NCBI GenBank assembly: GCA_003116975.1
Contig: BGKB01000171.1
Coordinates: 1-64,000 of the forward strand
Length of the DNA: 64,000 nt
Origin: Aurantiochytrium sp. KH105
Taxonomy: Eukaryota; Sar; Bigyra; Thraustochytrida; Thraustochytriidae
Direction of reading: 5' to 3'
This document shows, piece by piece, positions 21,496-31,516 of this stretch (the first letter of the stretch is position 1; every line of letters starts with the position of its first letter). The notes below the pieces were generated by a model. It was given only the letters and a program-made list of their open reading frames with translations. It was not told the DNA's origin and made no database searches. The translations under genes and the position numbers were made by a program.

Positions 21496-23010
21496 CTACA
21501 CCGATGTTGGCGACGACTCTTGGGCCTCGTCGCGTGCGCTGTTCTCCACACCAGCCTTGGTTGCTGTCGGGTTCTCCTTGTGCAACCAAAATTCGCGATC
21601 CTCCTTTTGGAAAAACACCTCGGCAATGATAAAAAAGATGTAGGCCGCAATGCCAAAACAGGAAAAGTAAATAAAGGGAAAAAGACCGGCAAAGTCCGCG
21701 ATCACGCCGTCCCAGCACATGTTCATCTCCGCTGTGCCCAGGGACGCACATGAGGCGCTTACGCCGTTCGTAATGTTTGTGTATACACCCGCAAAGCTCT
21801 GGAACTCCTCCGCATCGTAGTTGAGCGAGTCCGGGTCGTTGGTCGTCTCGTCAAAGAGGGTTTGGTTGCAGTCCACCGAGTTGAGGTCCGCCTCGCAAGC
21901 CTCCATATTCTCGTACTTGGGCACGTCCTCGGCATACATCGAAAAGTCAAAGCCTGGGCAGCCAAACTCCTGATTCCAGAGCTCCGCTGCGGCCGCATCA
22001 AGGCCACGGGCCTCCATCGCCGGCTTGCTGATGCACCACTCGCGAGCGAGTAGACGCGTGTCGTACTCGCCGAGACCCCCGCCTCCTTGGCACGAACCGT
22101 CCCGCGTAACAAGGCCTTCGTCCACAAAGAGCTGCGGCACGATCGGGTTCGGCATGGGACTCTGCACTGCGACATGCGCGCTCGGCTTACCCTCGTACAC
22201 TGGGCTCAGGTTGCCCAGTGAACATGTCGATGGTTCGTACACAAAGGGGTTGGAGGCATCCATGACGCGGCCCGAAGAGTTTGTAGGATCGTACACGGGA
22301 CAGGTGTTGACACCGCAGTCGCACGTGTTAAAAGGGTTGGTGGGGCTGTAGTCAAGTGGGATGCAGCTGCTGGGATCCGGCGTGTACACGCGAATGTAGT
22401 TTGCAAAGGTGTTTCCCATGACGGTGATGCCAATGATCTTGGCCAGAGCCTCGGAACTGCGAATGGCACCGGCGAGGGCGCCTTTCTCCTTGCCGTCGGC
22501 CTGACCCATGATGAGCGAGTACTGCATCGGGACTACAGGAGCTGCCAGCAGTGACAAGCCGACCGCGAGATACGAAACGTTGGCGGTCTCGGCGCAAGCA
22601 AAGCCAACACCGACAGAGATGGTCGCAACCATGGTAAAATGCACGGCCCTTTTGAATCCCAAAAGCTTAACAAAGATGGGCGTCATGAGGGCCGCACCAA
22701 AGGCCGAGCCAAGCCAAATAAGCACCGTGAAGATAATAAAGTCGTTCACGTTGCTTTGCGTGTAGCGACGGAGCCACCAGCCGCCCGTCACACTCTCACC
22801 AGCGCCAACAGCCATCCATCCGAAAAAGGCACTTCCCCAAAGACACGCAAGATACTTTGAGCGCGTCACCAGGGCAAGAAAGGCGAAAGGGTTGATTTGC
22901 TTCCACGTAAAGTTCTTGCGGTCGTCCTTGTGGAGCGACTCGGGCAGGAGGAAAAGCATAATCAGTCCCATGCCGGCTGCCATGGCAAAACCAGTCGAGT
23001 ACGAAATGTA
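21496..23010 (-). CDS. MFS transporter paralog 5, 3' part (residues about 261-764)
   Basis: This is the C-terminal 504 residues of a paralog of genes 3 and 4. It runs from YISYSTGFAMAAGMG in TM6 through TM7-TM11 and the Cys-rich loop (12 Cys; sequons NSS, NQT, NIT) to TM12. The tail ENSARDEAQESSPTSV differs from the GPDAPSA ends of paralogs 3 and 4. The reading frame is open and undamaged up to 23010, where homology ends in the middle of the codon string for ELFYISY. Placed after the 5' part at 23443-24219 with one Phe codon between, it gives 764 residues, the expected family length. An intact gene broken only by the intervening 432 bp is therefore likely. Confidence 0.88.
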   Translation of the reverse strand, partial: YISYSTGFAMAAGMGLIMLFLLPESLHKDDRKNFTWKQINPFAFLALVTRSKYLACLWGSAFFGWMAVGAGESVTGGWWLRRYTQSNVNDFIIFTVLIWLGSAFGAALMTPIFVKLLGFKRAVHFTMVATISVGVGFACAETANVSYLAVGLSLLAAPVVPMQYSLIMGQADGKEKGALAGAIRSSEALAKIIGITVMGNTFANYIRVYTPDPSSCIPLDYSPTNPFNTCDCGVNTCPVYDPTNSSGRVMDASNPFVYEPSTCSLGNLSPVYEGKPSAHVAVQSPMPNPIVPQLFVDEGLVTRDGSCQGGGGLGEYDTRLLAREWCISKPAMEARGLDAAAAELWNQEFGCPGFDFSMYAEDVPKYENMEACEADLNSVDCNQTLFDETTNDPDSLNYDAEEFQSFAGVYTNITNGVSASCASLGTAEMNMCWDGVIADFAGLFPFIYFSCFGIAAYIFFIIAEVFFQKEDREFWLHKENPTATKAGVENSARDEAQESSPTSV

Positions 23011-23442
23011 TACCCTGCGGGGCTAAAGCACCCGCGATCTGAAGTGCGTTTTTTTCGATGGAATTGTTTTTTTGATTATATTCGTAGCCGAGGGAGCCGG
23101 TCTTGACGAAAGATTACTTGTAGAAGAAGAAGACTTGGGAGTAGGCCAATGAATAAGAGCTTCCTCGGCGCGCAGTAGCGGCTTCGCCAAAGTCATGAAG
23201 CGGTACGTTCTTGTAGAAATCTTGAAGGAGGCGGTCTGCAGTTGCTTTGAGTGCGATTGCCTTGTCCTTGTTGCCGTGAGCAGCCTCGGGAATATATTCT
23301 GCGGCAACAAGCCGCGCTTGGAGGTAATCCTGAACATCGGGCGCTTGATCCTCATTCGCGTTCATGTAGGTCGAAGCGATGCCCGGGGCAGCAGGTGGCG
23401 CCCTTGCTGGCGGCTGGCGAAGCTGATACTGCAGTTGCAAAN
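23011..23442. other. 432-bp foreign insert in MFS gene 5, ending at an undetermined base
   Basis: The insert interrupts the conserved string DELFYISY in gene 5. Its right end is the only ambiguous base in the window (n at 23442). It has no similarity to the MFS genes. On the minus strand it is open from 23440 to 23114 (108 codons; includes NANEDQAPDVQDYLQARLV and LLQDFYKNVPLHDFGEA), which looks like a real exon or 3' end of an unrelated gene. I see no terminal inverted repeats or clear target-site duplication. A single n is how some scaffolders mark a join, so a mis-assembled contig end is more likely than a genuine insertion. Confidence 0.7.
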
Positions 23443-24219
23443 GAGCTCGTCGTAAGGTTGCAGCGCAGGCTCGCCCTCGGCGGGGCCCGATTCGTTGGTA
23501 GCTTGGCTGATGACCAGACTGATGAGAGCACCAAGGAGAAGACCCAAAAAGTAGCCAAAGCCCTGCAGCGTGCCCATGTTGGTCGCCAGACGATCGGGAC
23601 GGCTCACGTCAGAGACATATGCAATACCGTGCGCAGTCACGGGCGAGCACGAACCAAGGAGCATACCACCAAACACGTAGAGACCGAGTACCTTGACTCG
23701 CCAGCCAATGAGAAACAGCAGTCCTGTTGTGCCATAGCCGATGAGAGCCAGAACAATCATGGGCCGCCGGCCCCAACGGTCCGAGAGAACACCAATCGTG
23801 GAGCCCATGAGGAAAGACATGGTGCGCAGCAGCGTAAGCGTAAGGGTCAGCCAGCGCTGAGACTCGTCCGTGGCAGCAAAGCAGTCATCTTGGATCTCCG
23901 GATCGCAGCCTTTCTGGCCCATGTTGACAATGAGATGAATGGAGATGGGCATGGCGATGAAAAGCATCAGCACGTAGGCGGCTGCCGAGGCAGCAACGCC
24001 AATGGTCACAAGAATGATGCGAAACTTTTGCGCGCGGTAGTCAACGACCACCGAGTTCGAAAGCTTGCCATCATTCTTGGACTTTTTGTTGGTCTCGATC
24101 ACGGACGGCTGAGACATCATGGAGTCACCCATGGACGTCGACGCTGCCTGCGAGACATCAGCATTGCTCACCTGAGGGCCGGCATCTGTCTCGAGCGAGC
24201 TCTTATTGTCGCCCAGCAT
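23443..24219 (-). CDS. MFS transporter paralog 5, 5' part (residues 1-259)
   Basis: The N-terminal 259 residues run from MLGDNKSSLETD to GEPALQPYDEL. They comprise the cytosolic tail, TM1-TM5, motif A GVLSDRWGRRP, the Cys pair GCDPEIQDDC and the subfamily TM4 variant SCSPVTAHG. The start at 24219 is chosen over an upstream Met because MLGDN is the conserved start of genes 3, 4 and 6. The frame is intact to the junction at 23443. Confidence 0.88.
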
Positions 24220-24345
24220 GTTGGCGGTTCTTCTTTTTCTCCAGCGATTGGCTTTTCTCGCACTCGCTCCCTTCCTCGCACGTAGGTGCAAGGCAGGTTC
24301 GGTCTTAGGCCTTCTGCTTTGTTCTTTTCAAACTCGGTTCCTCGC

Positions 24346-24359
24346 GTTGAGGTTTTGCT

Positions 24360-24361
<2 letters not shown>
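24346..24361 (-). promoter_or_regulatory. Shared MFS upstream box, gene 5
   Basis: The plus strand reads GTTGAGGTTTTGCTGC, 127 bp upstream of the ATG at 24219. It shares CGTTGAGGTTTTGCT with the box of gene 1. Confidence 0.5.

Positions 24362-24414
<53 letters not shown>
24361..24414. repeat. CACG tetranucleotide array
   Basis: About 13 tandem CACG units lie immediately adjacent to the gene 5 upstream box. Alternating purine-pyrimidine sequence of this kind can adopt Z-DNA; that is general knowledge and not shown here. Confidence 0.9.
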
Positions 24415-27028
24415 CATCAAGTACGTATACCGCCAGCCCGCCGCCGCAGGTAGGCTAGTCGATGCTGCCTGCTGCTGCTACTACCATATGATGGGATGCT
24501 ATTTTATAGCCCCGCATGGGTGCGAGGCCGGCCGAGCGGGTGCAATTTCCTTCTGCGAGCTCGCGCCGTGCGCCCCGCGCCAATCTTGGCGATGCTCGCG
24601 CGCTGTGTCCAACTCCTCGCGGTGCATTTCTCGCCGGCGGCGCGCAGGCGTCTGACGTGCAAGCGTACGAGCGAGCAAGGCAAAAGCAAGCCCCCTCTCC
24701 TGCGACGAGCAGCATCGCGTTCACCAAGAAGCAAAGCCTGCGGACCACACGGGGGGGACCAAAGTCGGCGGCTCGCTCGCCCCAGCATTCCATCCTCGAT
24801 TCCTTTCTTCCCTCTCTTTCCGAATCGGGATCCACCTTGCTCACCTCGCAGGCGACGCGATCGCGGAAAGCTGTAGGAGAGAGAGTGTAGGCGGACCGGC
24901 CGAGTGCGCCCATCACAAACACGCACGCATACACACACGCACAGAGAGGGTGAGCGAGAGATCGCTGTGGGGGCGTGTCGGCAGCCTGCGCTTTTGCCCT
25001 GCAGACTGGAAAAACTCGCAATCAGTTTGTTGCAGGCTTCTGAAGATGTGCCCGGGACGGCCGCCCGACCGCGCTTTGTTGCACGCACGCTCGCACGCGC
25101 GCACGCACGCTATTGCGAGTGTTAATTTGATTGTTTCTTCGGACGGATGGAGCGGCCAGGCCGCTCTGCACCCCGCCGACCTGACGCGCGAACGACTGAA
25201 TGAATGGCTGGCTGGCTGGCTGTCTGGCCCCATCACTCAGACGGCGCTCGCTGCAGCCAGTAAGGCCGCTCCTTGTTATCTCTCTAGCTCGCTCTGTCGA
25301 TGTCGGTGTCTCCCCGTGAAGCCCGGACCCATGCACGGACTCTGTGGCAACTGCTGTTTGCGTGGCTGGTTGATAGCTATGGCTTTTGGAGCACGATTCG
25401 TCGCCGGCGGCTTTGCCGTGTCCCGAACTTGCTCCCACCACGCGACGACTGCGCTCTCTGCTCGGTGGCCGCTCCTTGATCCAACGCGACTCGTGCTGCC
25501 GGACTGGTGCCTGTTCTCGCTCCCGCTCTTCCCGCTCTTCACGAGGGAGGCAGGCTCCGGCCGGCCGCTACCATCTCTCGTCGCCCTTCGCATCGTGCCA
25601 AGATACCGCTCGCGGGTCCAAAGTCGCGCCGCCGCCGCATCCGCGCAGTCCCTTGCCCGCATCTTCATTTCAATTACAATTCCAAGCCAGCCAGCAAGGC
25701 GATCGCGTCGCATCGCATCGCTTCGCTTCGCCTTTTCCCGCCGGCGGCGCTCCTCGGGAGAAGCGCAAATTGCTTCGAGGCTCGTCGGTGTCGATGCAGC
25801 AGTGCGTGCGTCGAGAATTGCAACAGAGAGGGCCGGCTCGCAGTCGCTGATTGACGTACAAAGCTCGAAAATTGGCGCGGCGACGCCTCGAGGAGACGAC
25901 GGGAGGGAGGCGCAAGAAGTTGAACTCGACGACGGAGACGGGCTAGCTTCGGTCATCTTCGCCTCGCTGCTCTTGCTCGAGCTCCCCGGAGGTGAACCGG
26001 GACGGGGAGCGCGGTGCCACTGCAGCCACCTCGGCTCTGGCGGCTGGACCACCTGTCGGTCGCCCGGACGACCGCTCCCGCTCGTTCGTTGCTCGAGCTC
26101 GCAACTCTCTGGCCGGTCACTGGCCGCACCCTCGGATGGTTTTGATAGGTATAGGCAATGTAATAAGCACGTAACGCTCGAAACTTGAAGGAAAGCTTCG
26201 ATCCGCCAGGCGAATTGATCCAGATCGCAGCGGCAGGGTCCGCGACGTCGCCACGACCAGTGCAAGATCTGCCCGGCTGACCGGCCGGCCAGTGGCAGCC
26301 TCACCTCGACCCGATGTCGCAGACGTTCTCTCGTCCCGATCCAGGCCCGACGGCGGCACGCAGGCCGAAAACAAGCCCAAGCCATCTATCTCGCCTCTCG
26401 CAGGCAGGCCGCGCCAGATCCGCGCCTCGCTGGTGGCAGTGCCCGCATCCCTACCACACCTCTCCCGCAGTCGAGTCTGCGTGGTCCTGCAAGCGGGGCC
26501 AGGGGATGCCACGAAGTGTGCGTCGGGTCCGCGCTCTGTCGTTCTTCGCGCGCGAGGATTTGGCGCCTCGGCATTGTCAGTCAAGGCAGCCAGAGGCCGC
26601 CTCGGATCCCGCCGCCGCTGCTCCGAGGCGCCGGCCCGAGCGCAGCCGTGCCTGCCAGCTGCTCGCACTGCGAGCGATCGAGCTGCACTGCCTGGCGAGT
26701 CCCGCAAGGGCGCGGCTGCTGCAAAAGGCCTGGAAAGAAGCAGAATGGCAACGGCGCGCAGCTGCGCCGGTGGCGGACTGCGCAGGGATAGGACAACCAA
26801 CGCGGCCACTCGAGGCGTCATCTACTGCTACCACTGACAGTGAGTCCAAGGCGGCGGCGGCGTGCTCGCCGCCATCGGGGACGACGTCAATGGCGCAAAG
26901 CGCGGCGGCTCGGACTCGGAGCGAGCGAGCAAGAGAGAAAGGAGAGAGCAAATAGAATAAAGATGAGCTTGGGATTTGTGTGCAAGGGTCGGTCATCGAG
27001 CAGAGGACGATGACGATGGCAAAGGCGC

Positions 27029-29308
27029 TTAGGCGTTGGTGGGGCGCACCTGAGCAGGGTCCGAGGGCGACTCGGCGTCTGCCGCAGAGGAGGCCGGGCT
27101 CTTCTTGTAGCGCCAGTATTCGCAGTCCTCGTGCTTGTAGAAGACCTCGGCGACGATGAAAAAGAGGTAGGCGATCGTACCAAAGATGGAGGCGTACACA
27201 AAGGGGAACAGACCGGGAAAGTCCGCGATGACTCCCTGCCAGCACAGATTCATCTCACCCTGTCCAAAGGACTCGCACGTGGCCTCGACACCATTCGTGA
27301 TGTTTGTGTAGATGCTTGTGAACGCGACAAACTCCTCGGCATCGTAGTTGAGCGAATCGGGGTTGTTGTTCGTCTCATCGAAGAGCGTCTGGTTGCAGGT
27401 CGGCGAGGCGAGGTCGGCCTCGCAGGCGGCCATGTTCTCGTATTTGGGCATGTCCTCCACGTAGAGACCAAAATCAAAGCCCGGGCAGCCGTACTCCTCG
27501 TTCCAGATGGCAGCCGAGGCCGCCGACAATCCACGCGCTTCCATCGACTCGGCGCTGATGCACCACTGACGAGCGAGCATGCGAGTGTCGGAGTCGCCAA
27601 TGCCACCTGCGCCTTGGCACGTATCGTCCCGGGTGACAAAGCCTTCGTCCACAAAGTACTGCGGCACCGGCGGGTTGGGTTGCGGGCTCTGTACAGCAAC
27701 GTGGGCGCTCGGCTTGCCGTCAAAGATGGGGCTCATGTTGCCAAGTGTGCACGGAGCGGGCTCATAGTAAAAGGGGAGCGACTCGTCAAAGACGCGTCCC
27801 GAAGAGTTCGTCGGGTCGTAGGTAGGGCACGTATTCACACCGCAATCGCACGTGTTTGCAGGGTTGGAAGAGCCATAGTCGAGCGGGACGCAGGCCAGCT
27901 CCGGGGTAAAGGGCTCAATGTAAATGGAAAAGGTGTTGCCCATCATCACGATGCCAATGAGCTTGGCCAGCGCCTCCGAGCTGCGAATTGCTCCTGCGAG
28001 TCTGCCCTTCTCTGTCGAGGGCACCTGGCCCATGAGCAGCGATATGAGCGCCGGGACTACAGGGGCAGCCAAAAAGGACAGACCCACGGCCGTGTACGAG
28101 ACGGCTGCTGTCTCGGCCCATGCGAAGCCAAAGCCTACCGAAATGGATGCGATCATGGTAAAGTGAATGGTGTTTTTGAGTCCGACGAGCTTCTCCATAA
28201 GGGGCGTCATGATTGCCGCGCCAAAAGCAGAGCCAATCCAGATGGCCACCGTGAACAAGATGAATTTGTTGACGTCGCTCTGCGTGTAGCGCCGGAGCCA
28301 CCATCCACCTGTGACACTCTCACCGGCGCCCACGCCCATCCAGCCAAAGGCTGCGCTCATCCAGAGCAATCCGAGGTACTTTGTGCGCGAAATGAGTCCG
28401 AGGAAGCCGAAGGGGTTGGCCTTCTTCCAATTCACCACCGTGGCGCGCTCGTCCTTGTGCAGAGACTCGGGCAGCTTGAAGAACATGATGATCACCATAA
28501 GTGCCGCGAACCCAAAGCCAGCACCATATGAAATGTTGAAGAGATCATTGTACGGTGCGAGCGCGCTCTCGCCTTCCTCCGCGCCGGCACCGCGGGTCGC
28601 TTGGCTGATGCCAAGACTGATCACAGCACCCAGCAAGAGGCCACAAAAGTAGCCGAGGCCTTGCAGGTAGCCCATGTTGGTGGCGAGGCGATCAGGGCGG
28701 CTCACATCTGAAACGTAGGCGATGCCGTGAGGGGTGATGGGAGAGCTCGCTCCCAGGACAATGCCTCCAAAAATGAAAAGACCCACGGTTTCCGTCTGCC
28801 AGCCGATGAGAAGGAGCAAGCCCGTCGTTGCGTAGCCAGTCAGGGCGATGAGCAGCATGGGGCGTCTGCCGTAGCGGTCCGAGAGTACGCCCATGGTGCC
28901 GCCCATGAGAAAGGTCATGGTGCGAAGGAGCGAGAGCGTGAGGGTGAGGATGGTCTGCGACTCGTCCGTCGCGGCAAAGCAGTCGTCGGTGAGCTCCGGG
29001 TCGCAGCCCTTTTGCTGCATATTTACAAGCAGATGGATCGAGATGGGCATGGCGATGAAGAGCATCAGCACATAGGCGGCGGCACCCGTTGTGACCGCGG
29101 CTGTCACAATCGCCACCTGGACCTTTTGCTGGACGAAGTTCTCCACCACAGACTTGGAGAGCGAATGGTCAGGCTTCTTGACACTCATGGAGCTCCTGGG
29201 CATCGCCGAGACCTCAGGCGACGAGCCGTTGGTGGCGGTCGACGCCGGCGACCCGTCCACAAAGTCGTCACGCTTCGTGCTCGAGTCGTTTCCATTGTCT
29301 CCCAACAT
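27029..29308 (-). CDS. MFS transporter (paralog 6)
   Basis: A 759-residue MFS protein starting MLGDNGNDSS, context GCCAAGATGT. Motif A is GVLSDRYGRRP, with Tyr where the other paralogs have Trp or Leu. TM4 has SSPITPHGIAYVSDVSRPDR. The Cys pair in loop 1-2 (GCDPELTDDC), the 12-Cys TM11-12 loop and its three sequons are present. The string FVDEGFVTRDDTC in the loop matches the family block FVDxGxxxRDxxC. The C-terminal tail DPAQVRPTNA resembles those of paralogs 1 and 2. TM9 differs from genes 3-5 (ASISVGFGFAWAETAAVS). No introns or frame breaks are seen. Confidence 0.94.
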   Translation of the reverse strand: MLGDNGNDSSTKRDDFVDGSPASTATNGSSPEVSAMPRSSMSVKKPDHSLSKSVVENFVQQKVQVAIVTAAVTTGAAAYVLMLFIAMPISIHLLVNMQQKGCDPELTDDCFAATDESQTILTLTLSLLRTMTFLMGGTMGVLSDRYGRRPMLLIALTGYATTGLLLLIGWQTETVGLFIFGGIVLGASSPITPHGIAYVSDVSRPDRLATNMGYLQGLGYFCGLLLGAVISLGISQATRGAGAEEGESALAPYNDLFNISYGAGFGFAALMVIIMFFKLPESLHKDERATVVNWKKANPFGFLGLISRTKYLGLLWMSAAFGWMGVGAGESVTGGWWLRRYTQSDVNKFILFTVAIWIGSAFGAAIMTPLMEKLVGLKNTIHFTMIASISVGFGFAWAETAAVSYTAVGLSFLAAPVVPALISLLMGQVPSTEKGRLAGAIRSSEALAKLIGIVMMGNTFSIYIEPFTPELACVPLDYGSSNPANTCDCGVNTCPTYDPTNSSGRVFDESLPFYYEPAPCTLGNMSPIFDGKPSAHVAVQSPQPNPPVPQYFVDEGFVTRDDTCQGAGGIGDSDTRMLARQWCISAESMEARGLSAASAAIWNEEYGCPGFDFGLYVEDMPKYENMAACEADLASPTCNQTLFDETNNNPDSLNYDAEEFVAFTSIYTNITNGVEATCESFGQGEMNLCWQGVIADFPGLFPFVYASIFGTIAYLFFIVAEVFYKHEDCEYWRYKKSPASSAADAESPSDPAQVRPTNA

Positions 29309-29433
29309 CTTGGCGACCTTGTTTCCCTATTCAGCGAAACAGAAGCAAGCAAGTGCGTCTCCTCTTTCCTTGCGCTAGCGCTTTCAGTGCTCTTCCGCCT
29401 TCACGTGGTCCCCAGAACTTTGGCCTGGAAGCT

Positions 29434-29449
29434 GATTCGGTTTTGCGGC
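29434..29449 (-). promoter_or_regulatory. Shared MFS upstream box, gene 6
   Basis: The plus strand reads GATTCGGTTTTGCGGC, 126 bp upstream of the ATG at 29308. Confidence 0.5.
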
Positions 29450-30367
29450 AGGTTGTGCGGCCGCTGCTCGTCCAGAAGCTCCTTGGGACAACAGGACGCG
29501 CTTCTTTCTAAAGCCAGCCAGACATACATACACATACGTCCATCCAGACAGACGGCTATTCCGCCTTTCTGCGAGCCTGGATGCCAAAGATCGACCCATA
29601 CACAGCAAGGTACGCGCAGTCAGGCCCGTGGCGGTTGGTGGTCCCCGAGCAGAGCATTGGACCGGCACCGGGGCCGACTCGCGGCGTCGCTCTCGCTGCA
29701 GGTCGCGGGCGCGCCCCGCTCTGCAAGTTTGCACGGTCCGACACTGCTCCCGCCGCAGCCTTCGCTCGCTCGCAGCAAATGCGCGCGGCGCGCTTTCCGA
29801 CTTGCCCCTACTGAGAGTGCTCTTGCGCGCCGGATCTCGACCCCCGCTCAAGCCGCCCCGTCGCGCCTCCGCCTGCCTGCTTGCTTGCTTGCCTGCATTC
29901 ACCGTCAATCCGCAGTGACTTACTTTGGCACGAGCCACGCCGCAGCGCGAGCGAACAGCGCGAGTTCGCTCGGCCGGTCCGTCGCGCGGCCGCCGCCGCT
30001 CCGGCCTCGCGCGCATGTGACGTGCGAAGGCCATCGATCCGCCGATCGATCGGTCGATCCACCGCCGCCGCGCCTCGCCGCCTCCGCGACCTACAGCCTG
30101 TTCTCGCCTGCGTTGCACCACGCGCGAGCGCACAAAGATATACACGTGCGCAGCTGGCTGCAGGCACTTGCGACATGGCGTCGCGCACGCCCGCCGGGGT
30201 CCCGCGCGAGTCCCAGGATAGCGCTGCCGCCGCTTTGCGCACCGTCCGCGGCAACCCGTGGACCGCCGCGGGGACGCAGGACCCGGAGATCGGGCGCCGC
30301 TCCGGCCGCTTGACCGCCATCGGCCCTCGATCGTTTCGCTCCTTGCCCCGCGCGAGCGGCTCCGGCC

Positions 30368-30369
<2 letters not shown>

Positions 30370-30410
<41 letters not shown>

Positions 30411-30430
30411 GAAGGAAGGAAGGAAGGAAG
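30370..30430. repeat. CAG then AAGG microsatellites
   Basis: About 13 AGC/GCA units are followed directly by five or six AAGG units. They are non-coding as far as can be judged. Confidence 0.9.
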
Positions 30431-31516
30431 CCGCAGCCGGCGTCGTCGAGAGCGTCGCAAATGTCGTCGCGGGGTCGCTCGCAGCACGCAGCGGCAGGCA
30501 AAGCGTTCGCGTGCAGCGCGGCTGCGCCTGGCAAGCGGCGTGTAGGCACGCTCGGGCGCGCAGGTTGGCGCTGGCCGCGCCGCAGCAGCAGGCAGGCAGG
30601 CTCGCGCAGCCCCGGGCGGACGCAGGTGGCTCTCTTTCCCTCCCACCGCACCCCCCTCCTTCCCCACTGCGTGGTGTGGCTGCGGGTGCCGCGCTTCCCG
30701 GGATGCCGCTCTCTCGCGCTCTGTGCCAGCGCGCACGACGGATAAGCGGCTCGCGGCACGTTGGCAGTCAGCCATTCATGCGCATCCGTCGCGGGGCATC
30801 GAGCTCCAGAGCCAATCGGGCGAGACGGTCGAGTCCACGCCCAGCGCAGCGAGGCATCTGTCTATATCTGCAGCAGCACAGCTGGCTGCTGCTGCATCCA
30901 TCCCTCCGCACACATGCGCGCGCGTGGTCCGGGACAGCCGCCTCGGGTCCCCGCTCTCTGCTTCTCACAGTCAGTCTCAGTCTCGTCCCCGCGAGCTCTG
31001 GCGGTTCCAAGATACGCTTGCTTTCGCACCGGTTTCCCGCAGCCGCATCTTGTCTGTCTCCCTCCTTCCCTCCCTCCCTCCCTCCCTCCACCTCGCCGCC
31101 TGCGATCGGCCGCCGCAGCCTCTGCGGCTGCACGGCTTCTGCGCTGCTGCGTGCGCTGCTGCGACTGCGCCTGGGGCCCGCTGTCGCCCGAGAAGGGCGG
31201 GATGACGCCGGCCTGCTGCCTGCTGCGCCGCACTCACGCCTGGCTTGGCGCGCGGCTGGCGGACACGCACGCCTTGCTCGCTCGCTCGCAGGCAGCGAAC
31301 TGGACGCGCCGTTTGACACAGGCGCCGTGAGAGAGAGAGAGAGAGAGAGAGAGACGCAACGAACGTGGCGGGCGGAAGACATGAGCAACGACACGAGGAA
31401 AGGGAAGGGAGAAGAAGTGCGACAATGAGGCAAACAAGACGCCAGGACCGGCGCCCCGTGGAGAATCGCAAAAATGGTTTATACGGATACAGCCGAGAGC
31501 CTTCTGCTCGGACTTT

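Larger units (their letters stand above)
24220..27028. other. Spacer between MFS genes 5 and 6
   Basis: 2.8 kb with no supportable gene. It contains the gene 5 upstream box, a CACG tetranucleotide array, and a CCAAGATAC word at 25608-25616. Open frames of up to about 400 codons on either strand are Arg/Ser/Ala-rich and have no recognisable domain. Confidence 0.55.
29309..31516. other. Spacer between MFS genes 6 and 7
   Basis: 2.2 kb with no supported gene. It holds the gene 6 upstream box, the palindrome-like word ATCGATCCGCCGATCG at 30033-30048, CAG and AAGG microsatellites at 30370-30430, a CCAAGATAC word at 31007-31015, a CCCT repeat near 31070-31089 and a GA dinucleotide run at 31329-31355. 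Confidence 0.55.

Noticed and set aside
24361-24414. CACG array considered as a telomere-like or CRISPR-like repeat
   Set aside because: It is a simple tetranucleotide repeat without spacers and not a known telomere unit.
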